A stretch of 64,000 nt of DNA from Gemmatimonadota bacterium. Lineage in GTDB: Bacteria > Gemmatimonadota > Gemmatimonadetes > Gemmatimonadales > GWC2-71-9. The notes under the pieces were generated by a model, which was given only the letters and a program-made list of their open reading frames with translations, had not been told where the DNA came from and ran no database searches. How positions within the stretch are numbered: position 1 is the stretch's first letter; each line of letters starts with the position of its first letter. The stretch covers positions 86,576 through 150,575 of the forward strand of contig JAJCZX010000034.1 of the NCBI GenBank assembly GCA_029262195.1, in the 5' to 3' direction. Shown piece after piece: positions 44,522 through 53,113 of this stretch. The translations under genes and the position numbers were made by a program.

Positions 44522-46552
44522 ATGATGAAGTATTCCTTCCTTAGCTTCCTTCTCCTGGTCTCGATGGCTGGTCCATCGCGAGCCCAGGAGTGGAACTCCG
44601 ATGAGGTCAGAGCACTTGTGGCTGCAGCTACTGCCAGCCGCAATGCGCTGTTGGGTACTGGAGGATTGAGTGATTACGGTGCCAGTGCTCATGGTTTTGT
44701 CTTTTTCATGGCTCAGGTGGGCGAAGGGTTTTCTGATCCTCCCCGGGTCGTGAAAGTGGATCAGCTGGAACTGGAAGTTTACTGGAAGTCGCCGAACAGG
44801 AGCAAGCAGAGAATCGTCGGATGGCGCGACCAGGTCGAATTGCCCACCGAGATTCGTTACCACAGGGACCACCTCGGGATAGTCCAGAACAACTTTGGAG
44901 ACAACATCCGGCTCGGCGACGGCACCGAAGCCCGTGACGTCGTGCACCCGTTGTCCATAACTGGGCCGACCATCTACGATTATGCCATCGTCGATTCCGT
45001 TTCGATCCGTCTCCCTGACAGGCGAATTGACGTTTTAGAGGTGTCGATCAAGCCCAAAGATGAAAACGCTGCCGCGGTGATCGGAAGCGTTTTTTTGGGA
45101 GTCTCCGACGCCAGCGTGGTCAGGTTCAATTTCAGCTTCACAGCCGGTGCCTATCTGGACGATTCCCTGGAGGACATCACGATCGCACTCGAGAATGAAC
45201 TCTGGGATGGGCGCTTTTGGCTGCCACGGAGGCAGGAAATCGAAATACGAAGGCGCAGCGCGGCGTTCGATGTACCGTTGCGCGGGATTATCCGCGCCAG
45301 GTGGGAGTTGGGCGCGTATCGACTTAACGTGGGAGTTCCTGATTCAATATTCTCCGGCCATGAGATAGTTGCGGCTCCCGTGGCGCAAAGGGACTCATTC
45401 CCGTGGCAGAGATCGCTCCAGGAGGAGATAAACGCAGCCGGTGACTCAGAGCCGTTTCTTGACTTTGAGGGAGTGCGGAGCAGTCTGGCGGATGTCGCGG
45501 GCAAGAAACTGCCCACTGGCCTACCGGTATCTCGCTTCGGAGCTGCGTCTATTTCAGAGTTGGCGCGTTTTAATCGTGTCGAAGGGCTTTCAGTAGGGTT
45601 GGGATGGTCCTTCAAGCCGAGTACGGGTTCGATGGCAGGGGCCGTCGTGGTACGATACGGATTCGATGATGCTGAGCCCCAGGGACGCGCGACCCTGTCG
45701 TTTTCGCCCGGTGCATCCACGTTCACCCTTAATGCTCGTAGTATGGTCACCGATATCGGTGATCACAGAGTGGTTTCTGGACTATTGGGGTCGCTTTTGG
45801 CTCAGGAGGCCGGAAGAGATCTTGGAGATTATTATCGTTTGCAGCTGTTTGGAGTCGATTACCGTAGGGGTGGGTTGCAGTTGGGGGCTGCGGCCCAGCG
45901 GGCGTTAGGGGTTACCGTGCGGGCGAATCCGGTTAGGGGTGTTTACAGAAACAACCCATTCTTGGAAACCGCCTGGCACCCGACGGTTCAGCTGGGGCTT
46001 TCCCACGTAGGGTCCAACTACGGGGTTGGTGATGAATTCCTGGCTCAAGTAGATGTTGAAGGAGGTGTGCTCGATTCTGATGCGTATCTCAGGGTTATGG
46101 GCTCTTTCGAATTCGAGCGGAAAACAGGCGCGGGAGAAGTGAGGGCCTCAGGTTGGGTTGGTGTGGCGACGGACAATCTGCCGGCCTACCGCACCTTCGT
46201 CGTAGGTGGCTGGGGTACGCTGCCTGGGGAGTCGTTTCGTCGATGGGGTGGCAGGCGGGCGTTTTTCACAACTCTCGAAGTGGGACGCACGTTGCCCTTA
46301 CCGGGTATTCCGGTGGGTGGTCTGGTGTCGACCGGGCAGGGGGTTTTCCTGGCGCCATTCGTTTCAGTCGGGTGGACTGCCGATCCGCCGGTGGGGTTTG
46401 AGTGGCGCCCGACCGGAAGCCTGAGGGGAGTAGTGGGCCTCGTCGTCGAACCGCTAAACGGTCTGCTGAGGATCATGGTTGGCCGAAATGTGAGTGAGAA
46501 CACCTTTGGTCTTACCGTCGACGTAACCGAACGACTCTGGGGAGTGCTCTGA
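44522..46552 (+). CDS. Large outer-membrane protein with C-terminal beta-barrel
   Basis: A 676-residue exported protein: signal peptide MMKYSFLSFLLLVSMAGPSRAQ with an Ala-Gln site. Residues about 25-300 form a soluble beta-rich domain; the second half (about 340-676) has repeated amphipathic strands with Gly and aromatic girdle residues (for example VVRYGFDDAEPQG, GLSHVGSNYGVG), and the barrel-like region reaches VGRNVSENTFGLTVDV near the end. It resembles surface-antigen/BamA-type or DUF5686-like barrels, but I do not assign a family. It may be paired with the divergent lipoprotein. Confidence 0.6.
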   Translation: MMKYSFLSFLLLVSMAGPSRAQEWNSDEVRALVAAATASRNALLGTGGLSDYGASAHGFVFFMAQVGEGFSDPPRVVKVDQLELEVYWKSPNRSKQRIVGWRDQVELPTEIRYHRDHLGIVQNNFGDNIRLGDGTEARDVVHPLSITGPTIYDYAIVDSVSIRLPDRRIDVLEVSIKPKDENAAAVIGSVFLGVSDASVVRFNFSFTAGAYLDDSLEDITIALENELWDGRFWLPRRQEIEIRRRSAAFDVPLRGIIRARWELGAYRLNVGVPDSIFSGHEIVAAPVAQRDSFPWQRSLQEEINAAGDSEPFLDFEGVRSSLADVAGKKLPTGLPVSRFGAASISELARFNRVEGLSVGLGWSFKPSTGSMAGAVVVRYGFDDAEPQGRATLSFSPGASTFTLNARSMVTDIGDHRVVSGLLGSLLAQEAGRDLGDYYRLQLFGVDYRRGGLQLGAAAQRALGVTVRANPVRGVYRNNPFLETAWHPTVQLGLSHVGSNYGVGDEFLAQVDVEGGVLDSDAYLRVMGSFEFERKTGAGEVRASGWVGVATDNLPAYRTFVVGGWGTLPGESFRRWGGRRAFFTTLEVGRTLPLPGIPVGGLVSTGQGVFLAPFVSVGWTADPPVGFEWRPTGSLRGVVGLVVEPLNGLLRIMVGRNVSENTFGLTVDVTERLWGVL

Positions 46553-46616
46553 CGGGATGGCACTAGTTGCCATTAAACCTTAAATTGAACTGCTGGACAC
46601 AGGAGAGTAAAAAAGT

Positions 46617-48932
46617 TTGAGCAGCGAAACGGAAAACGAATTCCCGGACAAGTGGCTGACCGCCACCGTTAGAGGCATCATTGGCGACGACAAGTTTGCC
46701 CAGGTAATGGCATCTGAAGACGCCAAAGATACCCTCTGGGGGACTGTTGTCGCACTCGGCTACGCCACCGACGAAGAATTGCTGGGATCTCTCTCAACCC
46801 GTTTTCGAATCAAACTCGCTGATGTTACTCAGGCCGACAAACAAACCCGGGAGATAGTTACCGAGGCCGTCGCCAAGAAGTATGGCATCCTCCCGGTTCG
46901 GATGACTGATTCTGTCCTGGAGATCGCCACCTCGAATCCCTTTGACCTCGATTGCGAAAAAACGCTTGCGTTTGCAACCGGCCGGGAAGTCCGCCTGTTA
47001 CTCGCCAGCCCGTCCAGAATCGCGGAAAAGGCCCAGGAATTTTATCGCCCCGAAGATGTACTCGACTCGCTGATCGAAGGTATGGGCAGCGATGCGGAGG
47101 TCATGCAACTCGAGGACGAAGAGGAAGAGGCGGACGACCTTAATATCTCCGCCGAGGAGGCTTCCCAGAGACCGGTCGTCAGACTGGTAGACCTTATCCT
47201 TTCGGAGGGCATCGGATCCCGGGCCAGCGATATTCATATTGAGCCCGAAGAGGGCGGAATCGCGGTGCGGTACAGGATTGACGGCGTGCTACGCCAGGTG
47301 ATGAAGATTCCGCGCACTGCGGGACTGCCCCTTATTTCGCGAATAAAGATCATGTCGGGCCTGGATATTGCCGATCGTCGTCGTCCGCAGGATGGCCGTG
47401 CCCGGGTGGGCGTTAACGGGGTGCCGGTCGACCTCCGTGTTTCGACTCTTCCGGCTACACTGGGTGAAAAAGTAGTTATCCGGGTTCTTGATCAGAGCAC
47501 CACAATTTTGGCCCTCGATTCACTGGGCTTTAACCCCGGCGAAGCGGACCTGATCAAGGAATTGCTGGACAACCGGGACGGGATCATACTCGTCACCGGT
47601 CCCACGGGTTCTGGTAAAACAACGACCCTCTATTCGGCGTTGCGCCACGTTCAGAGTGAGGGCGTCAACATAGTAACGGTTGAAGATCCCGTGGAGTATC
47701 GCCTGCAGGGGGTGGTCCAGGTGCAGGTGCATGAGAAAGCTGGCCTCACGTTTGCCGCGGCCCTCCGTTCAATCCTCCGCCAGGACCCTGACATCGTTCT
47801 TGTCGGTGAGATCAGAGACAAAGAGACAGGGAGCATCGCCATTCAGGCTTCGCTGACCGGTCACCTGGTTCTTTCTACCCTTCATACTAACGACGCCCCC
47901 AACGCGGTTACGCGATTGCAGGACATTGGCATTGAAGGCCACAAGACTGCAACGGCATTGCGTGGTGTCGTGGCCCAGCGGTTGATGCGTCGCCTCTGCT
48001 CAATTTGTAAGGAGGCGTGGGTTGAGGAAGTCCCCGAAAAACTACGCAGATGGGTGCCGCAGGATACTCCGCTTTCCAGGAGCGTAGGGTGCCCGGAATG
48101 CGCCATGACAGGATTCCAGGGTCGTTTCTCCATCGTAGAAGTGCTCAAGGTCACACCGGAGATCGAGAAGCGAATCGGTCGAAACATGCCGGCCGACGCT
48201 ATCGCCGAGGCTGCCCGCGACGCGGGAATGAAGTCGCTCTGGGAGAGTGGTCTGGCTCATGTGCTTCGCGGTGAATCCACAATAGATGAGCTGTTGCGAG
48301 TCGTGGAGGTGCCAGGAGACGAAGATCTGTTTTCTGATGCCGAACTCGAAAGCGGTAAAACAGTCGAGCCCCGACCTTCGCAACCTGACGTTGACAAAGG
48401 TTCTTCCGGCGGCAACCACGAGATTCACAGGGCTATCGAAGAGCTTGAGCAACGGCTCAGCAAGACGGGTGACCGACCCAAACGGAGTTCTATTGTCGAA
48501 GGGTTTGAATTGCTCGGGTCGGAGGATTCTCCGAAATCGGATGGTGGTGCCGGGGAGCCCATCTCCGTTTTGCTGGTTGACGACGAAGACCAGTTGCGCA
48601 GGGTCATGAAGGATCTGTTGGAGAGAGACGGTTACACCGTTGTCGAGGCGGTTGATGGCATCGAGGCTCTGGACAAGGTTGATCAGCATGCCCCGGATGT
48701 CATCGTGCTTGACTTGAATCTTCCGAATCTTGACGGATACGGCGTATTGACCAAGCTGAAATCCAAGCCGGAGACCGCTTCTATTCCCGTTATAGTGCTC
48801 ACGGCCAACCGGGATGAAGACAACGAGGTCCGCGTCTTTGAGCACGGGGCGACCGACTTCCTCAGTAAACCGTTCAGGGCCCGCGCGCTTTCAGCGAGGC
48901 TCCGGGCTGTGGTTGCGAGGACCGGTATGTAG
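46617..48932 (+). CDS. PilB/GspE-type secretion ATPase fused to a receiver domain
   Basis: A 771-residue protein. An MshEN-type N-terminal domain (about residues 10-150) is followed by the type II/IV secretion ATPase: Walker A GPTGSGKTTTLY, Asp box, Walker B DIVLVGEIRDKET, the His box STLHTNDAPNAVTRL, and the tetracysteine CSIC...GCPEC zinc site. After an acidic/Ser linker comes a complete CheY-like receiver (about 645-771) with VDDEDQL, phospho-Asp in VLDLNLPNLDG and Lys in LSKPF. TTG start with an AGGAG site. No pilin or secretin gene is nearby. The receiver fusion suggests phosphorylation control of pilus or secretion motor function. Confidence 0.9.
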   Translation: MSSETENEFPDKWLTATVRGIIGDDKFAQVMASEDAKDTLWGTVVALGYATDEELLGSLSTRFRIKLADVTQADKQTREIVTEAVAKKYGILPVRMTDSVLEIATSNPFDLDCEKTLAFATGREVRLLLASPSRIAEKAQEFYRPEDVLDSLIEGMGSDAEVMQLEDEEEEADDLNISAEEASQRPVVRLVDLILSEGIGSRASDIHIEPEEGGIAVRYRIDGVLRQVMKIPRTAGLPLISRIKIMSGLDIADRRRPQDGRARVGVNGVPVDLRVSTLPATLGEKVVIRVLDQSTTILALDSLGFNPGEADLIKELLDNRDGIILVTGPTGSGKTTTLYSALRHVQSEGVNIVTVEDPVEYRLQGVVQVQVHEKAGLTFAAALRSILRQDPDIVLVGEIRDKETGSIAIQASLTGHLVLSTLHTNDAPNAVTRLQDIGIEGHKTATALRGVVAQRLMRRLCSICKEAWVEEVPEKLRRWVPQDTPLSRSVGCPECAMTGFQGRFSIVEVLKVTPEIEKRIGRNMPADAIAEAARDAGMKSLWESGLAHVLRGESTIDELLRVVEVPGDEDLFSDAELESGKTVEPRPSQPDVDKGSSGGNHEIHRAIEELEQRLSKTGDRPKRSSIVEGFELLGSEDSPKSDGGAGEPISVLLVDDEDQLRRVMKDLLERDGYTVVEAVDGIEALDKVDQHAPDVIVLDLNLPNLDGYGVLTKLKSKPETASIPVIVLTANRDEDNEVRVFEHGATDFLSKPFRARALSARLRAVVARTGM

Positions 48933-48953
48933 GGGTCACAGATGAACGCTGAT

Positions 48954-48983
48954 ACGGGAGCACGAAATCGTGCTCCCGTTTTG
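48954..48983 (+). terminator. Terminator after the PilB-receiver gene
   Basis: ACGGGAGCACG (48954-48964) pairs perfectly with CGTGCTCCCGT (48969-48979) around AAAT and is followed by TTTGC. The U tract is short, but the 11-pair stem is strong. Confidence 0.75.
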
Positions 48984-49080
48984 CTTGGTGGCAACGGCGG
49001 CTTAACTTGTTGCACTGTAACTGTTTAGATCGTGTTGGCTCCGACACTTAAAGGGGCTGGTACGCATTGGGAGCACGGAA

Positions 49081-49893
49081 CTAGGCGTGTTTATGCTCCG
49101 TGGGTGCGTTGGCTTTTTTAACCTTTGGTTTGGCCGGGATGCCGAGGTGGACCCAGTCGGGGTCGAGGTCCTTTGAGGTTACACCCATGGCTCCGAGCAT
49201 GGCGTTGCGTCCTACCCGCACGCCGGAAAGGACCGTGGAGTGATAGGTGAGGCGCACCCCTTCTTCCAGAACGGTCACCCTGTTGGAAACGTCTGACTGA
49301 TTCACGAGGTCGTGTGAATGTGAATAGACGTTGGAGTAGTCTGCGATCGACACCCTGTTCTGCAGTTCGATTCCGCCTCGGTCGTCAAGCAGCACGTGGC
49401 GGTGGATGACGACGTTGTCGCCGACGTCCATGTTGTATCCAAACGAAAACTCTACGAATTGGAATGCCTTGAACCCTTCTCCGCAGCGCCTGAAGATGTG
49501 CTTGGCGAGAATCCGTCTTAGCCTCACGCCGACGTCGATATTGCCTCCGCCCACCGGGGAGCGATCAAAGCTCTGCCACAGCCATATGAGTGGCTTAACC
49601 GCTGCGTATTTTTCGGCGTCAATTTCGGAGTAATATTCCGGTTCAAGTGTGACATTGCGGGGGTCTAGAGACAAAACGGAAAGGCCGCCAGAGAGGGACT
49701 CTCCACAACGCTCCAGGATTTCGTCGTAACTACCCATGCCGGGAAAAAAGAGATCAGTGAGGACATCGCGACATAGCAGGTTTCTATCGCAATCGGGCCG
49801 GGCAAGTCTTTGCTCTATGGAATCGAGCCACTGCCGGGCTCTTGGGCCAACCGGGGCTGGCAGGTCGATTTTCCTCAGGGGTCGAACTGGCAT
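49081..49893 (-). CDS. Left-handed beta-helix (hexapeptide) acyltransferase
   Basis: A 270-residue protein. The first 130 residues are helical and unassigned; the rest (about 145-255) is a hexapeptide-repeat beta-helix with GYNMDVGDNVVIHRHVLLDD, GGIELQNRVSIADY, YHSTVLSGVRVGRNAMLG and the family's HSHD active-site-like His pair (NVYSHSHD). The layout resembles maltose/galactoside O-acetyltransferases, but the acceptor is unknown. Its start is 50 bases from the 31-base Fur-like palindrome at 49943, so it may be iron-regulated and divergent from the porin operon. Confidence 0.8.
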   Translation of the reverse strand: MPVRPLRKIDLPAPVGPRARQWLDSIEQRLARPDCDRNLLCRDVLTDLFFPGMGSYDEILERCGESLSGGLSVLSLDPRNVTLEPEYYSEIDAEKYAAVKPLIWLWQSFDRSPVGGGNIDVGVRLRRILAKHIFRRCGEGFKAFQFVEFSFGYNMDVGDNVVIHRHVLLDDRGGIELQNRVSIADYSNVYSHSHDLVNQSDVSNRVTVLEEGVRLTYHSTVLSGVRVGRNAMLGAMGVTSKDLDPDWVHLGIPAKPKVKKANAPTEHKHA

Positions 49894-49942
49894 CAGTGCT
49901 GCGCTCCTTGTGAAGTACGGTTTACTTCGTTAAGATTGGTTC

Positions 49943-49973
49943 AGAGTAAATGAGAATCATTCTCATTTACTCT
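49943..49973. promoter_or_regulatory. Fur-box-like perfect 31-base palindrome
   Basis: Perfect inverted repeat with 15-base arms around a single central C (49958). Its core TGAGAATCATTCTCA (49951-49965) has the 7-1-7 form of the Fur consensus TGATAATnATTATCA, differing at only two symmetric positions. It lies 50 bases upstream of the acyltransferase start and about 127 bases upstream of the porin start. Confidence 0.8.
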
Positions 49974-50055
49974 TTGATAGTTTGGTTTAAGCCTGATTCC
50001 AGCTCTTGCTTGTTCCCCTTTTGACTTTTCGGAGGAAATGTTATTTGCATGTAGT

Positions 50056-50070
50056 TGAGAATCATTCTCA
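50056..50070. promoter_or_regulatory. Second Fur-box-like palindrome, porin proximal
   Basis: TGAGAATCATTCTCA, identical to the core of the first site and 105 bases from it (about ten helical turns). It ends 30 bases before the porin GTG and overlaps any promoter of that gene, the position expected for repression by iron-loaded Fur. Confidence 0.82.
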
Positions 50071-50100
50071 TTTAAAGTTTTTCTAAGGTAAAAACAGAAC

Positions 50101-51531
50101 GTGAAAACAAAAGTTGCCGGGCAAATGGTACGGTTGTTACCTGTCAAATTTGCGTTATTAGCTCTCATTGCGATACCCGCAGATGGAATTACGCAGCAAG
50201 AGCCAGATCTCGACTCCCTGATTCAAGTGGTGCGCGGCCTGGAGTTTCAGTTGCAGGGCCTCACCTCGTTATTGGAGGCGCAGGACGCCGGGGAAGCGGA
50301 TCAGCAGGTGGCCGCACCGGATCAAAGGCTGAGAACAACGTCTGGAATTGGCGGGCGCCCGTTTGTTTTTGGTGGTGGTGGGACTGCAGTCGGAGGCTAC
50401 ATGGATATTGAGTTTTCGGCAGATCTTGGATCTGATCGATCTTCCTTTCGGCAACATCGCCTGATTCCGTTCATTTTCGCCGAAGTGACCGACCGAATTC
50501 ACTTTGGAATGGAAGTTGAGTTCGAAGACGGCGGCCCTGATGCGCCGGAGGGCGATGGCGAGGTCAAGGTCGAATTCGCAGCTCTTGATGTTTCGTTCTC
50601 CGATGCCTTTAACGTCAGAGCAGGTGCCATTCTCGCGCCACTGGGGAAATTCAACCTCACTCACGACTCTCCAGTCAACGACCTGACCGATAGACCGTTG
50701 GTGGACCGATTGGTTATCCCAACGACCCTCACGGAAGCAGGAGCGGGTGTTTTCGGTACCATTTATCCCAACGAGCAGACCGTGCTGACTTACGAGGCAT
50801 ACGTCGTTAATGGCTTCGACAACGATCTTATCGTTTACAGCGTCGGACCATCAACTTCGGGAGCGCCTACAATTGGCGGTTCGTTGAACAATCGTTCCGC
50901 CCGCGGGTCGCTGAAGCGGGACAACAACAACTCACGGGCACTGGTGAGTAGAATCGGGTTTAGCCCGGCTCTCGGTTTTGAGGTTGGAGCCTCCGGTTAC
51001 ACGGCCCGTTACCAGGATAATGGTTCGGGTCGCTTTACGATCCTGGCGTTGGATGGGATCTTCCAGAGGGGACCCTTCGAAGTTCTGGGCGAGGTGGCGC
51101 GATCGAGCCTTTCGGTTGACCGCGCGGCAGAGGAAAGCAGGGCCCGGGGAGCGTTTGAAGATTCACCAGCTGCAGCGGGACTCAACGGTGCTGCGCTGAA
51201 TGCAGCCTTTAATACATCTTTTTCTCAGGCGTTTTTCCCGTCTGGACAACTCGGCTATTTCCTTCAGGTGAACTACCACTTCGGCCAGGACGTGATCAGC
51301 CAGTTCCGGGAGTCGACGTTTACTGGTATCGCTCGTTTCGGCCGAGTAGACCAGGATCGATCAACAACAGGTGGTCATTCCGAGAGATTCACACTTGGCG
51401 TAAATTTGCGGTTAGTTGAGCAAACTGTCGTTAAACTGTCGTATCAGTGGAATTGGAGTGTCGCGTTGGGCTCAACTGACCGAGGTGATGCGCAACGCAG
51501 GATTCTCGCGTCGATTGCGAGCTACTTTTAA
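50101..51531 (+). CDS. Iron-regulated outer-membrane porin
   Basis: A 476-residue exported porin. It has a signal peptide (about residues 1-30), a short coiled-coil-like helix (LDSLIQVVRGLEFQLQGLTSLLE), then a beta-barrel with family features of the OprO/OprP-like group: VGGYMDIEFSADLG, HFGMEVEFEDGG, FNVRAGAILAPLGKFNLTHDSP, and the terminal aromatic residue ASYF needed for barrel assembly. GTG start at 50101. It is the first gene of the flavin locus, and 12 bases separate it from the FMN-binding protein. The two Fur-like boxes directly upstream indicate expression in low iron. Confidence 0.78.
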   Translation: MKTKVAGQMVRLLPVKFALLALIAIPADGITQQEPDLDSLIQVVRGLEFQLQGLTSLLEAQDAGEADQQVAAPDQRLRTTSGIGGRPFVFGGGGTAVGGYMDIEFSADLGSDRSSFRQHRLIPFIFAEVTDRIHFGMEVEFEDGGPDAPEGDGEVKVEFAALDVSFSDAFNVRAGAILAPLGKFNLTHDSPVNDLTDRPLVDRLVIPTTLTEAGAGVFGTIYPNEQTVLTYEAYVVNGFDNDLIVYSVGPSTSGAPTIGGSLNNRSARGSLKRDNNNSRALVSRIGFSPALGFEVGASGYTARYQDNGSGRFTILALDGIFQRGPFEVLGEVARSSLSVDRAAEESRARGAFEDSPAAAGLNGAALNAAFNTSFSQAFFPSGQLGYFLQVNYHFGQDVISQFRESTFTGIARFGRVDQDRSTTGGHSERFTLGVNLRLVEQTVVKLSYQWNWSVALGSTDRGDAQRRILASIASYF

Positions 51532-51543
51532 AATGAATTTCGA

Positions 51544-52593
51544 TTGCTAACTCTTCACCGTCTCCCGCCCTTCCTGAGGGTGTTGTACGTGGGGATCGCT
51601 TTGTTCTGGGTCCTGGCTCTGGCCTCACACTGGCTTCGGCTTTCTCTCCGGCAAGGAGCCGATCCCAATTCGGTGAGGGAATGGTATCTGGGCAACGAAG
51701 ATGACCAAGAAGCGACCGTTTTTTTGTTTGAGCGTTCGTGGATGGAGACGGCGGAGGACGCCTGGGGGAACCTTCTCCACCATACTCTGGCGTTAATCGT
51801 AATGGCCGGCCTGTTGGTTAGGACCGATGTCCGGCGCCTGACGCGAAATGTTTTGGCCGCGACGGTGGTTCTCTCTCTGCCGGTGACCGCAGCCGGTCCT
51901 TTGCTGATAAGATGGGCGATTCCTGGTGCAGCAGGCTTATATGTTTTTGGCCTGGCGGCGCTGAACCTCGCGGCGCTTTCTATTGCAGCGCTGGTTTTTC
52001 GGGATGGAGTTTTGAGGCGAGGAGCAGGTCCGCGGGGCGTTGTTGGAGGGAGTGTAGTCGGAGTTGTTGCAGCGTTCACGCTTGGCGTTCCTGCGGTTTC
52101 TTTGGCTCAAGAGGAAATGCGGGTTTTGATGTCTGCGGAGCAGGGCAGAGTTGAAGCGTTTCCGGAAGCTCGCAGCTTTGACATAGACACGGTCCGAGTG
52201 GATCAAGATCTGCGCGTGGAATTGGAAGCCGAGCTTGGCCGACCAATTTTCGAATTTCAATTCGTTGTTCACCGGGCACTCAACGTCGAGGGGGAGTTAT
52301 TGGGCTACTCTCTGGTGACCGAAGAGCGTGGAAAATATAGACCGGTTACGATGATGGTTTCGATTGACCCGTTGGGAGCTGTGCGAAGAGTTTCGATTCT
52401 GGTTTACAGGGAGTCGAGGGGAGGGGAGGTTTCCAGGGACCGTTTCCTCAGGCAGTACCGAGGCAGACAAAGCGCCGACCCCGTACGCATCAATCGAGAT
52501 ATCGTGAACATCTCGGGCGCTACGATATCTGTTATTGCCGTGAATCACGGTGTCAAAAAAACTCTAGCATTAATTGAACAGGTCTACCTATGA
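51544..52593 (+). CDS. Membrane protein with C-terminal FMN-binding (flavinylation) domain
   Basis: A 349-residue protein with TTG start. The first 190 residues hold about five membrane segments (about 13-30, 78-93, 102-120, 126-150, 165-188), with His29, His79 and His80 near the membrane faces. After a possible cleavable-looking Ala-Gln the extracytoplasmic domain ends in DIVNISGATISVIAVNHG, the [S/T]-G-A-[S/T]-x-[S/T] motif where ApbE attaches FMN; by analogy with NqrC/RnfG the acceptor would be Ser329. The family moves electrons across or along the membrane. The neighbouring apbE gene supports covalent flavinylation. It overlaps the next gene by four bases. Confidence 0.8.
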   Translation: MLTLHRLPPFLRVLYVGIALFWVLALASHWLRLSLRQGADPNSVREWYLGNEDDQEATVFLFERSWMETAEDAWGNLLHHTLALIVMAGLLVRTDVRRLTRNVLAATVVLSLPVTAAGPLLIRWAIPGAAGLYVFGLAALNLAALSIAALVFRDGVLRRGAGPRGVVGGSVVGVVAAFTLGVPAVSLAQEEMRVLMSAEQGRVEAFPEARSFDIDTVRVDQDLRVELEAELGRPIFEFQFVVHRALNVEGELLGYSLVTEERGKYRPVTMMVSIDPLGAVRRVSILVYRESRGGEVSRDRFLRQYRGRQSADPVRINRDIVNISGATISVIAVNHGVKKTLALIEQVYL

Positions 52594-53102
52594 GTCAAAT
52601 GCTCGCCTACCGTGGGTTTTCACTCCAGAAAACCGCGAACTCGACCAAAATTTTGATTACCCTGTTCCTGGGCATGACAGCCGTCGCCACGACGGTGGGT
52701 GTGATTATGTATCACGTACGCACCGGCCTTTCCGCTGTAGGCGGCATGGAATATTATGTTGAAGATGGTGAGTCGGCGCATTCGATGCTTGAACTGCTTG
52801 ACGCTACGCATCCTCACCTTTTTACGATGGCGTTTCTGGTGTTTATCCTGGGGCACATCTTTGCTCTAACCCGAGTGACCAGCCGGACTAAAACTCGCCT
52901 GGCGTTCCTCGCATTTGGCTCGGTTATGTTAGACGCCGCCGCACCCTGGATAATCACCTACCTCTGGCCTCTCTTCTCTACTATTCAATTGTTGAACACC
53001 GCAGTTCTTTCGGGAGTGATACTGGCCTATCTAGCAGTGCCCACCTACGAGATGTGGTTGGCGTCGGCACAGGTGCCGGCTCCATCGCTGGAGCAACAGT
53101 AG
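52590..53102 (+). CDS. Four-helix membrane protein, possible b-heme electron carrier
   Basis: A 170-residue protein with four membrane helices (about 20-42, 76-94, 104-124, 128-150). Histidines lie at 42 (end of helix 1), 64, 74, 76 and 89; His76 and His89 are 13 residues apart in helix 2, a spacing compatible with two hemes stacked across the membrane. I do not recognise the family from sequence. Position between the FMN-binding protein and ApbE suggests that it carries electrons from the quinone pool to the flavin (inference). Confidence 0.6.
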   Translation: MSQMLAYRGFSLQKTANSTKILITLFLGMTAVATTVGVIMYHVRTGLSAVGGMEYYVEDGESAHSMLELLDATHPHLFTMAFLVFILGHIFALTRVTSRTKTRLAFLAFGSVMLDAAAPWIITYLWPLFSTIQLLNTAVLSGVILAYLAVPTYEMWLASAQVPAPSLEQQ

Positions 53103-53113
53103 AGCTGGGTCAC

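Noticed and set aside
44492..44947. N-terminal extension of the minus-strand lipoprotein frame
   Set aside because: It is antisense to the signal peptide and N-terminal domain of the large outer-membrane protein, which is a much better gene; the sequence is low quality and places the lipobox in the middle.
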